Of a stretch of 64,000 bases of DNA, positions 25,976 through 34,733 are shown one piece after another (the stretch's first letter is position 1; each line of letters starts with the position of its first letter). The notes beneath the pieces were generated by a model that had not been told where the DNA came from, made no database searches, and saw only the letters and a list, made by a program, of their open reading frames with translations. Made by a program: the position numbers and the translations under genes. Origin of the DNA: Shewanella carassii (lineage in GTDB: Bacteria > Pseudomonadota > Gammaproteobacteria > Enterobacterales > Shewanellaceae); the NCBI RefSeq assembly GCF_002777975.1, contig NZ_NGVS01000033.1, positions 1-64,000 on the forward strand, given 5' to 3'.

Positions 25976-27265
25976 GTGACCGGTAAGCGGATTTTAATTG
26001 TGGGCGGCGGCGCCGGAGGATTGGCGCTGGCATCCAAGCTGGGACGCAAATTGGGCCTGAAGGAAGAGGCTGAAATAACCCTGATAGACAAGAGTCCGGT
26101 ACATATCTGGAAGCCCAAACTGCACGAGGTGGCCGTTGGGGTGATAGATCAATCGGTAGAAGGCTTGCTGTATCGCGACCATGGCCTGAAAAATGGCTAT
26201 CGCTTCCTGCGCGGTGAAATGCTGCAATGCGATCCCGAAGCCAAGACCATCACCCTGGCCGGAGTCAGCAATGATGATGGCGAGCAGATTATCGCCGAGC
26301 GTGAGTTGCCCTATGACTATCTGGTAGTTGCCATCGGCGGGGTGGCCAACAGCTTTAACACCCCGGGTGCCAAAGAGCACTGTATCTTCCTCGACAGCCT
26401 CGACAGCGCCAATCAATTTCACCACAAGTTGCTGGACAACCTGTTACTGCTCGATGAAACCAGCGAAAAACTCAGTATCGGCATAGTGGGCGCCGGCGCG
26501 ACCGGAGTTGAGCTGGCCGCCGAGTTGCATCATGTGCTGGACTCGGTCAAAGAATACGGTTACCTCAATGTCGACAAGCATCATCTGGAAATTCACCTGA
26601 TTGAGGCGGCGCCCAAGATATTGCCGGCATTGCCGGACAAGGTGAGCTCCAGAGCCCAGTCTGTACTGGATCATATCGGAGTACGCTTGCACATAGGAGT
26701 GCAGGTCAAAGAGGTGACCAAGCAGGGGGTTGTGACCCAGGAAGATGTGTTGATCCCCGCCGGACTCAAAGTATGGGCGGCCGGCGTCAAGGGGCCGGAT
26801 GTACTGCAACAGTTTGATAAGTTGCCGGTCAATAACCGTAATCTTATCGAGGTCGATGCCTGTATGCGGGTCAAGGGCCATAAGGATATCTACGCCTTGG
26901 GCGACTGCGCCTTTTTGGTGCAGGACAACGGCAAGCCTGTGCCTCCCCGGGCCCAAGCCGCATCGCAGATGGCGGAAACCCTGTATAAGAATATTCTCAA
27001 CCGCTTGAAGGGCAAGGCCGAAAATCCTTTTGTCTACCGCGACTATGGTTCATTGGTGTCACTGAGCCGTTTCTCGGCGGTGGGTAATCTGATGGGCAAC
27101 CTGAGATCCGGCTCCCTGTTTATTGAGGGTTACGTGGCGCGGATGATGTACATGTCTCTGTATCAACGCCATCTGGCGAGTTTGTACGGTTGGTTTTCGG
27201 CGTTGGTGTATCGTCTGGCGCAGCGGCTGCTGAAGTGGCACAGGCCCAAACTCAAGTTGCACTGA
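25976..27265 (+). CDS. NADH dehydrogenase type II, second copy
   Basis: This 429-residue FAD enzyme is parallel along its full length to the one at 9694-10995: IVGGGAGGLALASKLGRKLG, VHIWKPKLHEVAVG, IGIVGAGATGVELAAELHHVLDS, DIYALGDCAF, and the same ending (RHLASLYGW ... RPKLKLH). The predicted start is GTG at 25976, with GGGGGA about 6 bases upstream. The TTG at 25964 would place the ribosome site inside the gene. Divergence between the two copies is substantial, so the duplication is old and the copies may respond to different oxygen or redox conditions (inference). Confidence 0.88.
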   Translation: MTGKRILIVGGGAGGLALASKLGRKLGLKEEAEITLIDKSPVHIWKPKLHEVAVGVIDQSVEGLLYRDHGLKNGYRFLRGEMLQCDPEAKTITLAGVSNDDGEQIIAERELPYDYLVVAIGGVANSFNTPGAKEHCIFLDSLDSANQFHHKLLDNLLLLDETSEKLSIGIVGAGATGVELAAELHHVLDSVKEYGYLNVDKHHLEIHLIEAAPKILPALPDKVSSRAQSVLDHIGVRLHIGVQVKEVTKQGVVTQEDVLIPAGLKVWAAGVKGPDVLQQFDKLPVNNRNLIEVDACMRVKGHKDIYALGDCAFLVQDNGKPVPPRAQAASQMAETLYKNILNRLKGKAENPFVYRDYGSLVSLSRFSAVGNLMGNLRSGSLFIEGYVARMMYMSLYQRHLASLYGWFSALVYRLAQRLLKWHRPKLKLH

Positions 27266-27288
27266 TAAAGTGTTTTGAATCTTATCGC

Positions 27289-27312
27289 AAAGGCGCTCGG
27301 TAGAGCGCCTTT
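27289..27312. terminator. Bidirectional terminator between NDH-2 and nagR
   Basis: A perfect 10-bp stem (AAAGGCGCTC with GAGCGCCTTT) lies between two convergent genes. The A/T ends of the stem give a short U-tract in both directions. Confidence 0.75.
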
Positions 27313-27327
27313 CTAGTGGCTGGAAGT

Positions 27328-28344
27328 TCAGCTTGCTTGCACCCTAGCGCTCGAGTCTCTGATAACCGGCTCTGGGGTAAAGATTTCGCTGCGAACGCTC
27401 TGCTCACGGCGATTGGCGATCAACAGCTCTGTAGCTATCTGGGCAATCTTGCCATTGGGTTGATGCACTGTGGTCAACTTGGGCCAGGTTTGACGTGAGA
27501 AGGGACTGTCCTCAAAGCCGACAATCGAGAGCTCGGTGGGAATATCCACCCCTTCCAGCCTGGCGGCAAACAGGGCTCCGGCGGCGATTTCGTCGTTACA
27601 GGCGACTATGGCGCTGGGCCGGTTGGCCCCTTTGAGCAGCTTCTTGGCACCCTCAACTCCGGATTCAAATGAGTATTCTCCCTCGATAATAAGCTCGGGA
27701 GCCTGGTCCAGGCCGTTATCCCTCAAGGCCTGACGATAACCTTCGAGACGCTCCTTGGTGGATTGGTGCTGATAGTCGCCGCTGAGAAAAGCGATTTGCC
27801 TATGTCCGAGATCGATAAGATGTTGGGTAATGGCCACGGCGCCGGATCTGTCGTTAACCAATACCGCCAGTCCGGTATCGGCCTGCACTCTGTCACCAGC
27901 CATGATGCGAACATAGTTGGCGCCTATGGCATCCAAGGCTGAGAGTACCTTGGGATCTTCCGACAGCGGCGGCGTTAGTACCAGTCCGGCCAGGCGGGCA
28001 TGTTTCACCATGGTGGTCAGTTGTTCACAAATACCCTCGGCCTTGGCATCACAGGGGTGGATCAGCAGCTCATAGCCCTTGTCCCGACAGGCGGAAAGAA
28101 TACCGTTCTGCATATCGATAATGTAGTAGGCATTGGGGTTGTCATAGACGAAGCCTATGACATAAGAACTGGTGGCAGCCAGGTTTCGGGCAGCTAAATT
28201 CGGTTGGTAATTCAATGCTTTGATTGCAGCATTGACCTTGTCGATAGTGGCCTGTTTAACCGAAGGCTCATTATTGGTGACCCGGGATACTGTCTTGATG
28301 GAAACGCCGGCATATTTAGCCACGTCATTGATGGTTACTTTCAT
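27328..28344 (-). CDS. nagR: LacI-family repressor of GlcNAc/chitin genes
   Basis: This 338-residue regulator has an N-terminal LacI helix-turn-helix (TINDVAKYAGVSIKTVSRVTNNEPSVKQAT, about 3-32), a hinge helix, and a periplasmic-binding-protein-like effector domain ending in the dimer region IVGFEDSPFSRQTWPKLTTVHQP. It sits at one end of a GlcNAc gene set, and four copies of one LacI-type palindrome precede the set's transcription units. From knowledge of Shewanella, NagR is the LacI-type repressor of this regulon, probably released by a GlcNAc phosphate. None of the four palindromes lies close to its own start, so strong autoregulation is not indicated. Confidence 0.88.
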   Translation of the reverse strand: MKVTINDVAKYAGVSIKTVSRVTNNEPSVKQATIDKVNAAIKALNYQPNLAARNLAATSSYVIGFVYDNPNAYYIIDMQNGILSACRDKGYELLIHPCDAKAEGICEQLTTMVKHARLAGLVLTPPLSEDPKVLSALDAIGANYVRIMAGDRVQADTGLAVLVNDRSGAVAITQHLIDLGHRQIAFLSGDYQHQSTKERLEGYRQALRDNGLDQAPELIIEGEYSFESGVEGAKKLLKGANRPSAIVACNDEIAAGALFAARLEGVDIPTELSIVGFEDSPFSRQTWPKLTTVHQPNGKIAQIATELLIANRREQSVRSEIFTPEPVIRDSSARVQAS

Positions 28345-28620
28345 TCAACTTAGTCCGAGATGTCAGGCGAATACTCACAGCCAGCGGGGGCCGGAAGCGG
28401 CATGGCCGCTTGTCGAGCATCTTATACTGCTGACTTTTAGCCAGTTTGGCAACGCAGAATTTAGCCATGATTTAGTCTGGGACCAAATTTGTTTCCCGCT
28501 ACTGTTGATATTCTGGGGTGTATAAAACTCTGTTTGAACGGTTTTTGACCAGCTAAAAAATCTGTTTTACCCCACTAACACAGCAATATGACAGTTTTTG
28601 TTTGCTTTGTAGTTATTTTG

Positions 28621-28650
28621 TTGTGGCAAGGCTGTTAATTATTGTGTAAT
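28621..28650 (+). promoter_or_regulatory. Candidate promoter of the TonB-dependent receptor
   Basis: TTGTGG at 28621-28626 and TGTAAT at 28645-28650, 18 bp apart, resemble -35 and -10 elements. The NagR palindrome at 28665-28680 would cover the transcription start region, which fits repression. Confidence 0.4.
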
Positions 28651-28664
28651 GTTTGCTCTCGTTC

Positions 28665-28680
28665 ATGACAGCGTTGTCAT
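28665..28680. promoter_or_regulatory. NagR operator 1 (TonB receptor)
   Basis: ATGACAGCGTTGTCAT fits the palindrome ATGACANCGNTGTCAT shared by four sites in this regulon. It lies 62 bp before the receptor gene. Confidence 0.85.
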
Positions 28681-28741
28681 TCTCTTAAAGGGAATGGTTA
28701 TGGCAACAAAAAAGATAATAAAGTGATGGAAGGGAAACGAG

Positions 28742-31375
28742 ATGCGAACATCTACCTTTAAGAAAACTGCCCTCGCTGCAAATATCGCTATCCTCCTTGG
28801 GGGGGCGGTATCTGTTGGCGCGCTGGCTGCCGAGGCAGCAGATAACAACAGCAACGAAACTGCCAATATTGAAAAAATTGAAGTCCGCGGTATGCGTGCC
28901 TCGATGAAGGCTTCGGTCAATACCAAGCGTTTTTCTGATGCCGTAGTCGATGCGGTAACTTCAGAAGATATAGGTAAATTCCCCGACAGTGATGTGGGTG
29001 AGTCTTTGGGACGTATTCCTGGTGTCGCCGTTAACCGCCAGTTCGGTCAGGGGCAACAGGTCTCTATCCGCGGCGCCTCGGCACAGTTGACCAGTACCCA
29101 GCTTAATGGCCACTCGGTGGCTTCTACCGGTTGGTTCGATCAGCAGGCCATCGACCGCAGTTTCAATTACACCTTGCTGCCGCCAGAGATGGTGGGCTCG
29201 ATTGAAGTCTACAAATCTTCTCAGGCCGATATTGCCGAAGGGGGCATAGGCGGCACTGTCATCATCAACACCCGCAAACCGCTGGATTTGGATGCCAACT
29301 CGGTTTTCCTGAGCGCCAAAGGGGACTATGGTAGTGTCTCGGAAGAGATAGATCCTGAAGCCTCCGGTCTCTACAGCTGGAAAAACGAAGATGAAAACTT
29401 CGGTGTGTTGCTTGCCGGTTCCTGGAGCCAGACGGACTATCAGCGCAATGGCATCGAAACCCTGCTTGGCTGGGGTGAGATAGTGCCAACCACCTTCCAA
29501 CAGGATCGTGAGCGCACCGCAATCAACCTGGTGTTGCAGTATCGTCCCACCGACAGACTGGAATTGGGGCTCAACTACATGAATCTGGAGCTGGACGCCA
29601 ACAACGCCAACACCTCCATCTTCCTGTTTCCCACTCAGCAAGGCGACTACACCTGTGAGCAGGTCAATGCCGCCGGCGTTTGTACCAAGATAAATCACAG
29701 CGATCAGGGCGGCTTTGCCTGGGCACAAACCTGGGCCCGTAAGGCGAGCATGAGCTCGGATACAGTGGATTTCAACTTCAACTATGAAGCGGATAACTTC
29801 ACCGTTGAAGGCCGCATAGGCCGCACCGAAGCCGAGGGCGGTACCGACTTGACTGCCAACTATGGCAACTCAATCGGTGTCCCGGCTGACTTTGCCGGTA
29901 TCTATGATGCCACCGGCGACAAGATCAACATCGACATCGCCAACAAGTATTTTGAGGCCGGTGACTTTAACGACCCATTGGCCACTGCCGGTTGGGCGCT
30001 GAAGAAGCAGCCCAACACGGATGAAGAAACCTTCGCTCAGTTGGACTTCAACTTCCCGGTAGCCTGGGGCGCTATCAGTGCCATCAAGACAGGTGTGAGC
30101 TATGCCGATCATGAAGTCACCCAGATGACAGATGCGGCGATAGTCAACGACGCCAAGGTACTGACCAAGGACGCTTCTGCCTACTACAATGGCACCATGT
30201 CATCCGGCGCCGGTTTCACTCTGCCTGAGCCGATATTTGATGCCATGATTGCCGATGCCTATGCCGCCATCGATGGCTTTACCGTCGACAAGTCTGGTTA
30301 CGGCACCATCCAGGAAGAGAACCTGGCTCTGTACGCCATGGCTACTTTTGCCGGGGAAGGATTCCGCGGTAACTTCGGTTTCCGTTACATCTCTACCGAC
30401 ATTGAGTCTGACTATTACGCGTTGAATGTTCAGGGCCAGTTCGCCGATGATCTGAGCACAGACAAGTCCAGCTATAACGATGTACTGCCGAGCGTTAACA
30501 TCGCCTTCGACTTGAGTGAGGATGTGATACTGCGCGCCTCAGCCGCTCAGGTGATCTCTCGCCCCAACTACGCCGAACTGTTTGCTACCTCGACCCTGCC
30601 GGGTTACAACGATGGCACACCTTATAATGAAAAACTGGTGCGTGGCAGTGTGGCGCTGGAACCATTCAAGGCGACCCAGGCCGACTTGAGTCTGGAGTGG
30701 TACTTCAGTGATTCCGGCCTGTTTGCCGCCACTTACTTTATCAAGGATGTCAGCTCCTTTATCACCACCAAACAGAAGCTGAATCAGCAGATAGGTATTG
30801 AAGATCCCAATCTGGTAACCGAAGGTGAAAGTTCTTGTGGCGTAGGTATCTATGACTGCTGGACTGTGAGCGAGAAGTACAATGCCGACGGCGGCAGCAT
30901 AGATGGTATCGAGCTGCAGCTGCAGGACTCCTTTGACAACGGTTTGGGTTACTCGGTGAACTATACTTTTGCCGATGCATCCTCTCCGGCAGAAAACTAT
31001 CCGGATCGTGTGGGCGTGTTCTCTGACTCATCCAAGCATACCGTCAACCTGGTAGGTTACTATGAGATGGACGACTTTAGCGCTCGTCTGGCTTATAACT
31101 GGCGCTCTGAGTATATGATGCGCGAGCTGCCTGGTTTCTACGGTAACCGTCAGCACGAGTCTTACGGGACCTTGGACCTCAGTGCCAGCTACTCGGTAAC
31201 CGACTATTTGGATATCACCTTTGAAGCGGTCAACATCACTGAAGAAGACAGCATACAGACGGGTGTTTCCCCAATTAGTGCAGAGGATGTGATCAGCGAG
31301 TTCAAGGCCGATTACCCAGTGTGGAGCTTTGAAGGCGAAGCCAGATATAAAGTTGGTGTAGCGCTGCGCTTCTAA
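28742..31375 (+). CDS. TonB-dependent outer-membrane receptor for chitooligosaccharides
   Basis: This 877-residue protein has a signal peptide (about 1-30, ending VGALAAEAA) and a TonB-box-like IEKIEVRG near 43-50. The plug domain spans about 60-180, with VNRQFGQGQQVSIRGASAQLTSTQLNG and GGIGGTVIINTRKPLD. The 22-strand barrel ends RYKVGVALRF, with the terminal aromatic needed for BAM assembly. A NagR operator lies in its control region and it is next to nagR, so its ligand is probably GlcNAc or chitin oligomers. It belongs to the long TonB receptor group (TIGR01782-like) common in polysaccharide loci. It ends at a terminator before the repeat array. Confidence 0.9.
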   Translation: MRTSTFKKTALAANIAILLGGAVSVGALAAEAADNNSNETANIEKIEVRGMRASMKASVNTKRFSDAVVDAVTSEDIGKFPDSDVGESLGRIPGVAVNRQFGQGQQVSIRGASAQLTSTQLNGHSVASTGWFDQQAIDRSFNYTLLPPEMVGSIEVYKSSQADIAEGGIGGTVIINTRKPLDLDANSVFLSAKGDYGSVSEEIDPEASGLYSWKNEDENFGVLLAGSWSQTDYQRNGIETLLGWGEIVPTTFQQDRERTAINLVLQYRPTDRLELGLNYMNLELDANNANTSIFLFPTQQGDYTCEQVNAAGVCTKINHSDQGGFAWAQTWARKASMSSDTVDFNFNYEADNFTVEGRIGRTEAEGGTDLTANYGNSIGVPADFAGIYDATGDKINIDIANKYFEAGDFNDPLATAGWALKKQPNTDEETFAQLDFNFPVAWGAISAIKTGVSYADHEVTQMTDAAIVNDAKVLTKDASAYYNGTMSSGAGFTLPEPIFDAMIADAYAAIDGFTVDKSGYGTIQEENLALYAMATFAGEGFRGNFGFRYISTDIESDYYALNVQGQFADDLSTDKSSYNDVLPSVNIAFDLSEDVILRASAAQVISRPNYAELFATSTLPGYNDGTPYNEKLVRGSVALEPFKATQADLSLEWYFSDSGLFAATYFIKDVSSFITTKQKLNQQIGIEDPNLVTEGESSCGVGIYDCWTVSEKYNADGGSIDGIELQLQDSFDNGLGYSVNYTFADASSPAENYPDRVGVFSDSSKHTVNLVGYYEMDDFSARLAYNWRSEYMMRELPGFYGNRQHESYGTLDLSASYSVTDYLDITFEAVNITEEDSIQTGVSPISAEDVISEFKADYPVWSFEGEARYKVGVALRF

Positions 31376-31398
31376 GTACAGGTCTTTATCTTCAATAC

Positions 31399-31426
31399 CA
31401 AAGCCGACCCCAGGGGCGGCTTTTTG
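31399..31426 (+). terminator. Terminator after TonB receptor
   Basis: A GC-rich stem (AAAGCCG and CCCC pairing with GGGGCGGCTTT) is followed by TTTTTGC, 24 bp beyond the stop codon. Confidence 0.85.
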
Positions 31427-31730
31427 CATCAGCTCCCTGAGCGCTTTCCCTGTATCTTTATAAAAATCTTCCTCGGCAAGTCACAGTTTCGCCAGTGCCA
31501 GGGAATTAAGTGTATGTTTGCTGACATTTCAGAAACTTCAAGTAACGTAATTCTTGTAGAATTGCACCAGCTCCCCTTCGGAACCGCCCCTTGCCCGGTG
31601 TGGTGCGGAACACCACGACTTTAGGCCGCTGACACAGCGGCTAACATAGCTTCCAGCCAAAAAGTTCCTAAGTTAGTATTGGCCGAGCTTCCGGCCACGG
31701 TGTAGTCCATCACCTGCGGTGCGCTTTTTG

Positions 31731-31818
31731 CACAGGCGATCCTGTGACACGCTGTGAACCCATCCCTGGGCGCTCGACGAAAATGTCCCTGTTTTCGACG
31801 GTCACAGTTCCGCCAGTG
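31731..31818 (-). repeat. 88-bp GGA-hairpin unit, copy 2
   Basis: The inner hairpins are 31759-31770 (CCC-ATCCCT-GGG) and 31778-31797 (CGAAAAT-GTCCCT-GTTTTCG). On the minus strand the loops read AGGGAU and AGGGAC. The outer arm ends CGCCAGTG, with one change from the other copies. Confidence 0.8.
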
Positions 31819-32217
31819 CATGAAAATGAGGTGTATGTCTGTGGGCATATAGGTAGCTTCAAACAAGTTAGTTCTCACAGAATTGCACCAATTCCCCCCT
31901 TCGGAGCCGCCGCTGGCGTTGTTGCAAATTGGCGTAGCCGAGACAGGGATGTCGAGGCTCGAAGGTCGAGCAAGGATGCGAGTCCTGAGTGTAGTCAATT
32001 TGTTTCATAAGCCAGTGGGGATTTCGGCTACGTCGGGGTGTCCTTGGGGATGCAAGGGGCTTCGGACAAGCAAAGCCCCTTGGCCGGTGTGGTGTGGAAC
32101 ACCACGACTTTAGGCCGCTGGCACAGCGGCTAGCATGGCTTTAGGCCAAAACTCACCAATGAACTTGCTCCTAGCGGCTAGCTAAGTTGTAGCCAATCAC
32201 CTGCGGTGCGCTTTTCG

Positions 32218-32305
32218 CACAGGCGATCCTGTGACGCGCTGCGAGTACATCCCTGTAAGCTCTGCCTCGCCATCCCTGGCTCGGAAGGTCACAGTTCCGC
32301 CTGTG
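32218..32305 (-). repeat. 88-bp GGA-hairpin unit, copy 3 (variant arms)
   Basis: The first inner hairpin TAC-ATCCCT-GTA (32246-32257) reads UACAGGGAUGUA on the minus strand. The second has GCC-ATCCCT-GGC arms (32269-32280) in place of the CGAAAAC/GTTTTCG arms seen in other copies; loop and pairing are kept. Confidence 0.8.
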
Positions 32306-32501
32306 CCTGGAAATGAGGTGTATGTCTGCGGACACTTCAGATATTTCAAGCTACTCAGTGCTAACAGAATTGCACCAATACCCCCTCGGTGTCGCCGAAA
32401 GCCGTTGGCGCAAATAACGTGGCTTTCAACTTAAAATCGCCCATTAGCGCTTGCCGAGCTTCCGGCCACGGTGTAGTCCATCACCTGCGGTGCGCTTTTT
32501 G

Positions 32502-32662
32502 CACAGGCGATCCTGTGACTCGGCGAGAGTTGCATAGCAACATGCTTTCGAGCGCGAACCAGGGATGGTGAGCTGGCCGTTAAACAGGGAAGTTGTTGTG
32601 AACCCATCCCTGGGCGCTCGACGAAAACATCCCTGTTTTCGACGGTCACAGTTCCGCCTGTG
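32502..32662 (-). repeat. 88-bp unit with 73-bp insertion, copy 4
   Basis: The same outer arms as the other copies enclose 73 extra bases. The minus-strand hairpins at 32603-32614 (CCC/GGG) and 32622-32641 (CGAAAAC/GTTTTCG) have loop AGGGAU. The inserted part carries two plus-strand hairpins, ACC-AGGGAT-GGT (32558-32569) and AAC-AGGGAA-GTT (32583-32594). Confidence 0.75.
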
Positions 32663-33108
32663 CCTGGAAAATAGGCGTATGTCTGTAAACTCTTCAGATA
32701 TTTCAAGCTACTCCATTCTCACAGAATGCACCGATTCCCGCTCGAAGTGGCCGCAGGGCGTTGATGACAATCGCGTAGCGAGGCATGGATGCCGAAGCAG
32801 CGCCAGTCGAATCAGGGATGAGCGTCTGGCGCGATAGCGAATTGGCATCATAAGCACAAGGGGTTTTCCGCTGCGTGGCGGGTCGCTGGGGGTTTGGAAA
32901 GGGGGCGAGTCGATACAGCCCCCTTTCCTCGGGTGTGGGGTGAAACTCCACGACGTTAGGCCGCTGGCACAGCGGCTTGGCTTTCAACTTAAAATCGCCC
33001 ATTAGCGCTTGCCGGGCTTCCGACCATGATGTAGCCCATCACCTGCGGTGCGGATAGGCAGGAAGCCTGAATGCCGTGTAGGACAGGACGTCCGAGAACG
33101 GCCTCTTG

Positions 33109-33196
33109 CACAGGCGATCCTGTGACACGGCGTGAATACGTCCCTGTAGCCTCGACGAAAACATCCCTGTTTTCGACGGTCACAGTTCCGCCTGTG
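33109..33196 (-). repeat. 88-bp GGA-hairpin unit, copy 5
   Basis: The inner hairpins are TAC-GTCCCT-GTA (33137-33148) and CGAAAAC-ATCCCT-GTTTTCG (33156-33175). The minus-strand loops are AGGGAC and AGGGAU. Confidence 0.8.
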
Positions 33197-33488
33197 CCTG
33201 GAAATGAGGTGTATGTCTGCGGACACTTCAGATGTTTCAAGTTACCCAGTGCTAACAGAATTGCACCAATTCCCCCTTCATAAGCCAGCGGGGATTTCGG
33301 CTACGTCGGGGTGTCCTTGGGGATGCAAGGGACTTTGGACAAGCAAAGCCCTTTGCCCGGTGTGGCTCGGAAGGTCACAGTTCCACCTGTGCCAGAAATA
33401 TATGTGTATACCTGTAGCTTCAAATGACTCTGTTTGGGAAGAATTGTACTCTAGTGCGGCCCCTTGCACAGGTAAGACAGTGAGCCAA

Positions 33489-33511
33489 TAAAAAGGCTGC
33501 CAAGGCAACCT
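33489..33511 (-). terminator. Terminator after sapC
   Basis: On the minus strand GGTTGCC pairs with GGCAGCC (one G-U pair) across a short loop, followed by TTTTTATTGG. It lies 20 bp beyond the sapC stop. Confidence 0.8.
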
Positions 33512-33530
33512 TCTGATCTCTGTACTGGGA

Positions 33531-34217
33531 TTAATCCAGCAGCAAGTCGATTTGGTTCAGTGAACACAGGTGAGCATAAACCGGTGAGTAGACGCCGCGC
33601 TTGGCAAATTCCAGTTTAACCTCATCGCTCAGGGCGTTGAGCTTTTGTTCATCGACGATATAGAGGCCATCTATATTGCTCTTTTCACCCTGTTTGTTGG
33701 TTACTGTCAGAGTCTTGGGTTGCAGTAATTCATGGCTGGTCAGGGTCTTGACGAACTGCTTGGTGATTTCACGGTACTCAATCAGGTTGCCGATAAATTC
33801 GATGCGGTTTTTCAGGAATTCGGTCTGCTCACCGGTTTCGGTAAACAGGGCTTCGCCCTTGTCTTCGCCGACATGCTTGCTGTTGACATCGATACCGATA
33901 AGTACATTTTCCTGGCTGGAGTCACCGGCGGCAAAAGGTTGCATCCGGCACTGCATAGGCAGGTAACGTCGGGTCCAGGTGTTATCCTTGATAAAGCAGT
34001 TGCTCTCAGGTTTCAGAGAGGTGATGGCAACCGGCTGGAATTCTCCACTTTGGCTGTTCTTGGCGAAAATGATCGGGAAACTGGTGGCGGCAGGCAAAAA
34101 TTCCTGCACCAGCAAAGGCAACATATGGTGCTTCTCAAATTCGCTGAAATCTATGCCTGGAGTGACTTTCAGAGCCTTGTGTGCGCCGTTGTTGAGCGGG
34201 ACGTATTGTGCTGTCAT
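33531..34217 (-). CDS. SapC-family protein
   Basis: This 228-residue soluble protein matches the SapC family over its length: MTAQYVPLNNGAHKALKV, then HHMLPLLVQEFLPAATSFPIIFAKN and RRYLPMQCRMQPFA. The start at 34217 follows AAGGA; an upstream in-frame ATG at 34259 adds residues unlike the family. The family was named after a Campylobacter S-layer gene, but in Shewanella and relatives its members sit in polysaccharide loci beside TonB receptors and tryptophan-halogenase-like flavoproteins. No such flavoprotein lies in this window. The NagR operator at 34525-34540, in the divergent region shared with hexosaminidase, probably controls it too. Its function is unknown. Confidence 0.8.
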   Translation of the reverse strand: MTAQYVPLNNGAHKALKVTPGIDFSEFEKHHMLPLLVQEFLPAATSFPIIFAKNSQSGEFQPVAITSLKPESNCFIKDNTWTRRYLPMQCRMQPFAAGDSSQENVLIGIDVNSKHVGEDKGEALFTETGEQTEFLKNRIEFIGNLIEYREITKQFVKTLTSHELLQPKTLTVTNKQGEKSNIDGLYIVDEQKLNALSDEVKLEFAKRGVYSPVYAHLCSLNQIDLLLD

Positions 34218-34524
34218 TGTCTTTTTATCCTTGTTGTTATTTGAGGTTCCGTCAGCCAATCAACTGACGCACCGGAAAATAAATCGTCACTGAAATATCG
34301 GCGCCAGAACCGCTTCTTCGGTTGTATTAGTACCGCAAACCAGTAAAAAGTTCAGCTTGAGACTTATTGGCTTGTGACCCCAAGCATGCTGCGGATGTTA
34401 ACAGTGGTCAAACTGGATGTCATTGTTAAAAATATGTTCGCAAACGCTGTTTTCAAGGGGGCTTTGGAAAATAAGAATTGTCAAAAAAATGTAGAAATAA
34501 GGTTTTCACTTGTGTATGTTATCG

Positions 34525-34540
34525 ATGACAGCGTTGTCAT
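34525..34540. promoter_or_regulatory. NagR operator 2 (sapC and hexosaminidase)
   Basis: ATGACAGCGTTGTCAT is identical to operator 1. It lies 307 bp from sapC and 300 bp from the hexosaminidase start, in the middle of their divergent region. Confidence 0.85.
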
Positions 34541-34697
34541 TGCTTGTGTGACTATGGTGTCTATGGCCATGTTGTCTTGTAAGGTCTGCATGTCGAGGAT
34601 GAGGTCTCCTTTACATGCCTTCCACAGTTGAGTATCTGTCGGGCGGCTGCGCAACTGTGTTTTCAATACTGTAGTCTCTCCCCGGAAACTAGAGTGG

Positions 34698-34733
34698 GCT
34701 GGGTACTGATTTCAGTACCTGGCCATTTTTTTA
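34698..34733 (+). terminator. Terminator/attenuator-like hairpin in the hexosaminidase leader
   Basis: GGTACTG-attt-CAGTACC forms a perfect 7-bp stem, extended by G-U pairs to about 11 bp. It is followed within a few bases by seven T. It lies 108 bp before the gene and downstream of the NagR operator. A second hairpin (about 34742-34770) lies between it and the start codon. Confidence 0.6.

Larger units (their letters stand above)
31470..33485. repeat. Mosaic intergenic repeat array (about five units)
   Basis: About 2 kb without a credible gene is filled by shuffled blocks that recur at 116-540 and 53525-54475. Unit boundaries are marked by the closing hairpin GCCGCTG-gca-CAGCGGC and the opening GGCCGAGCTTCCGGCC. 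Four 88-bp units are present (31731, 32218, 32502 with an insertion, 33109). Additional plus-strand GGA-loop hairpins lie at 31600-31616, 31942-31953, 32089-32105, 32558-32569, 32583-32594 and 32782-32793. Block order differs between units, showing recombination or repeated insertion. The array separates the receptor gene from sapC. Confidence 0.9.

Noticed and set aside
31470..33485. CRISPR array
   Set aside because: Repeat units are irregularly spaced, longer than CRISPR repeats and differ in internal order. There are no uniform spacers and no cas genes.
31470..33485. Integron gene-cassette array with attC sites
   Set aside because: The structured units resemble attC superficially, but no conserved core GTTRRRY/RYYYAAC ends, cassette genes or integrase are visible.
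31470..33485. REP/RAYT elements
   Set aside because: The conserved tetranucleotide at the foot of REP hairpins is not seen. Here the conserved bases are in the loop, and no RAYT gene is present in the window.
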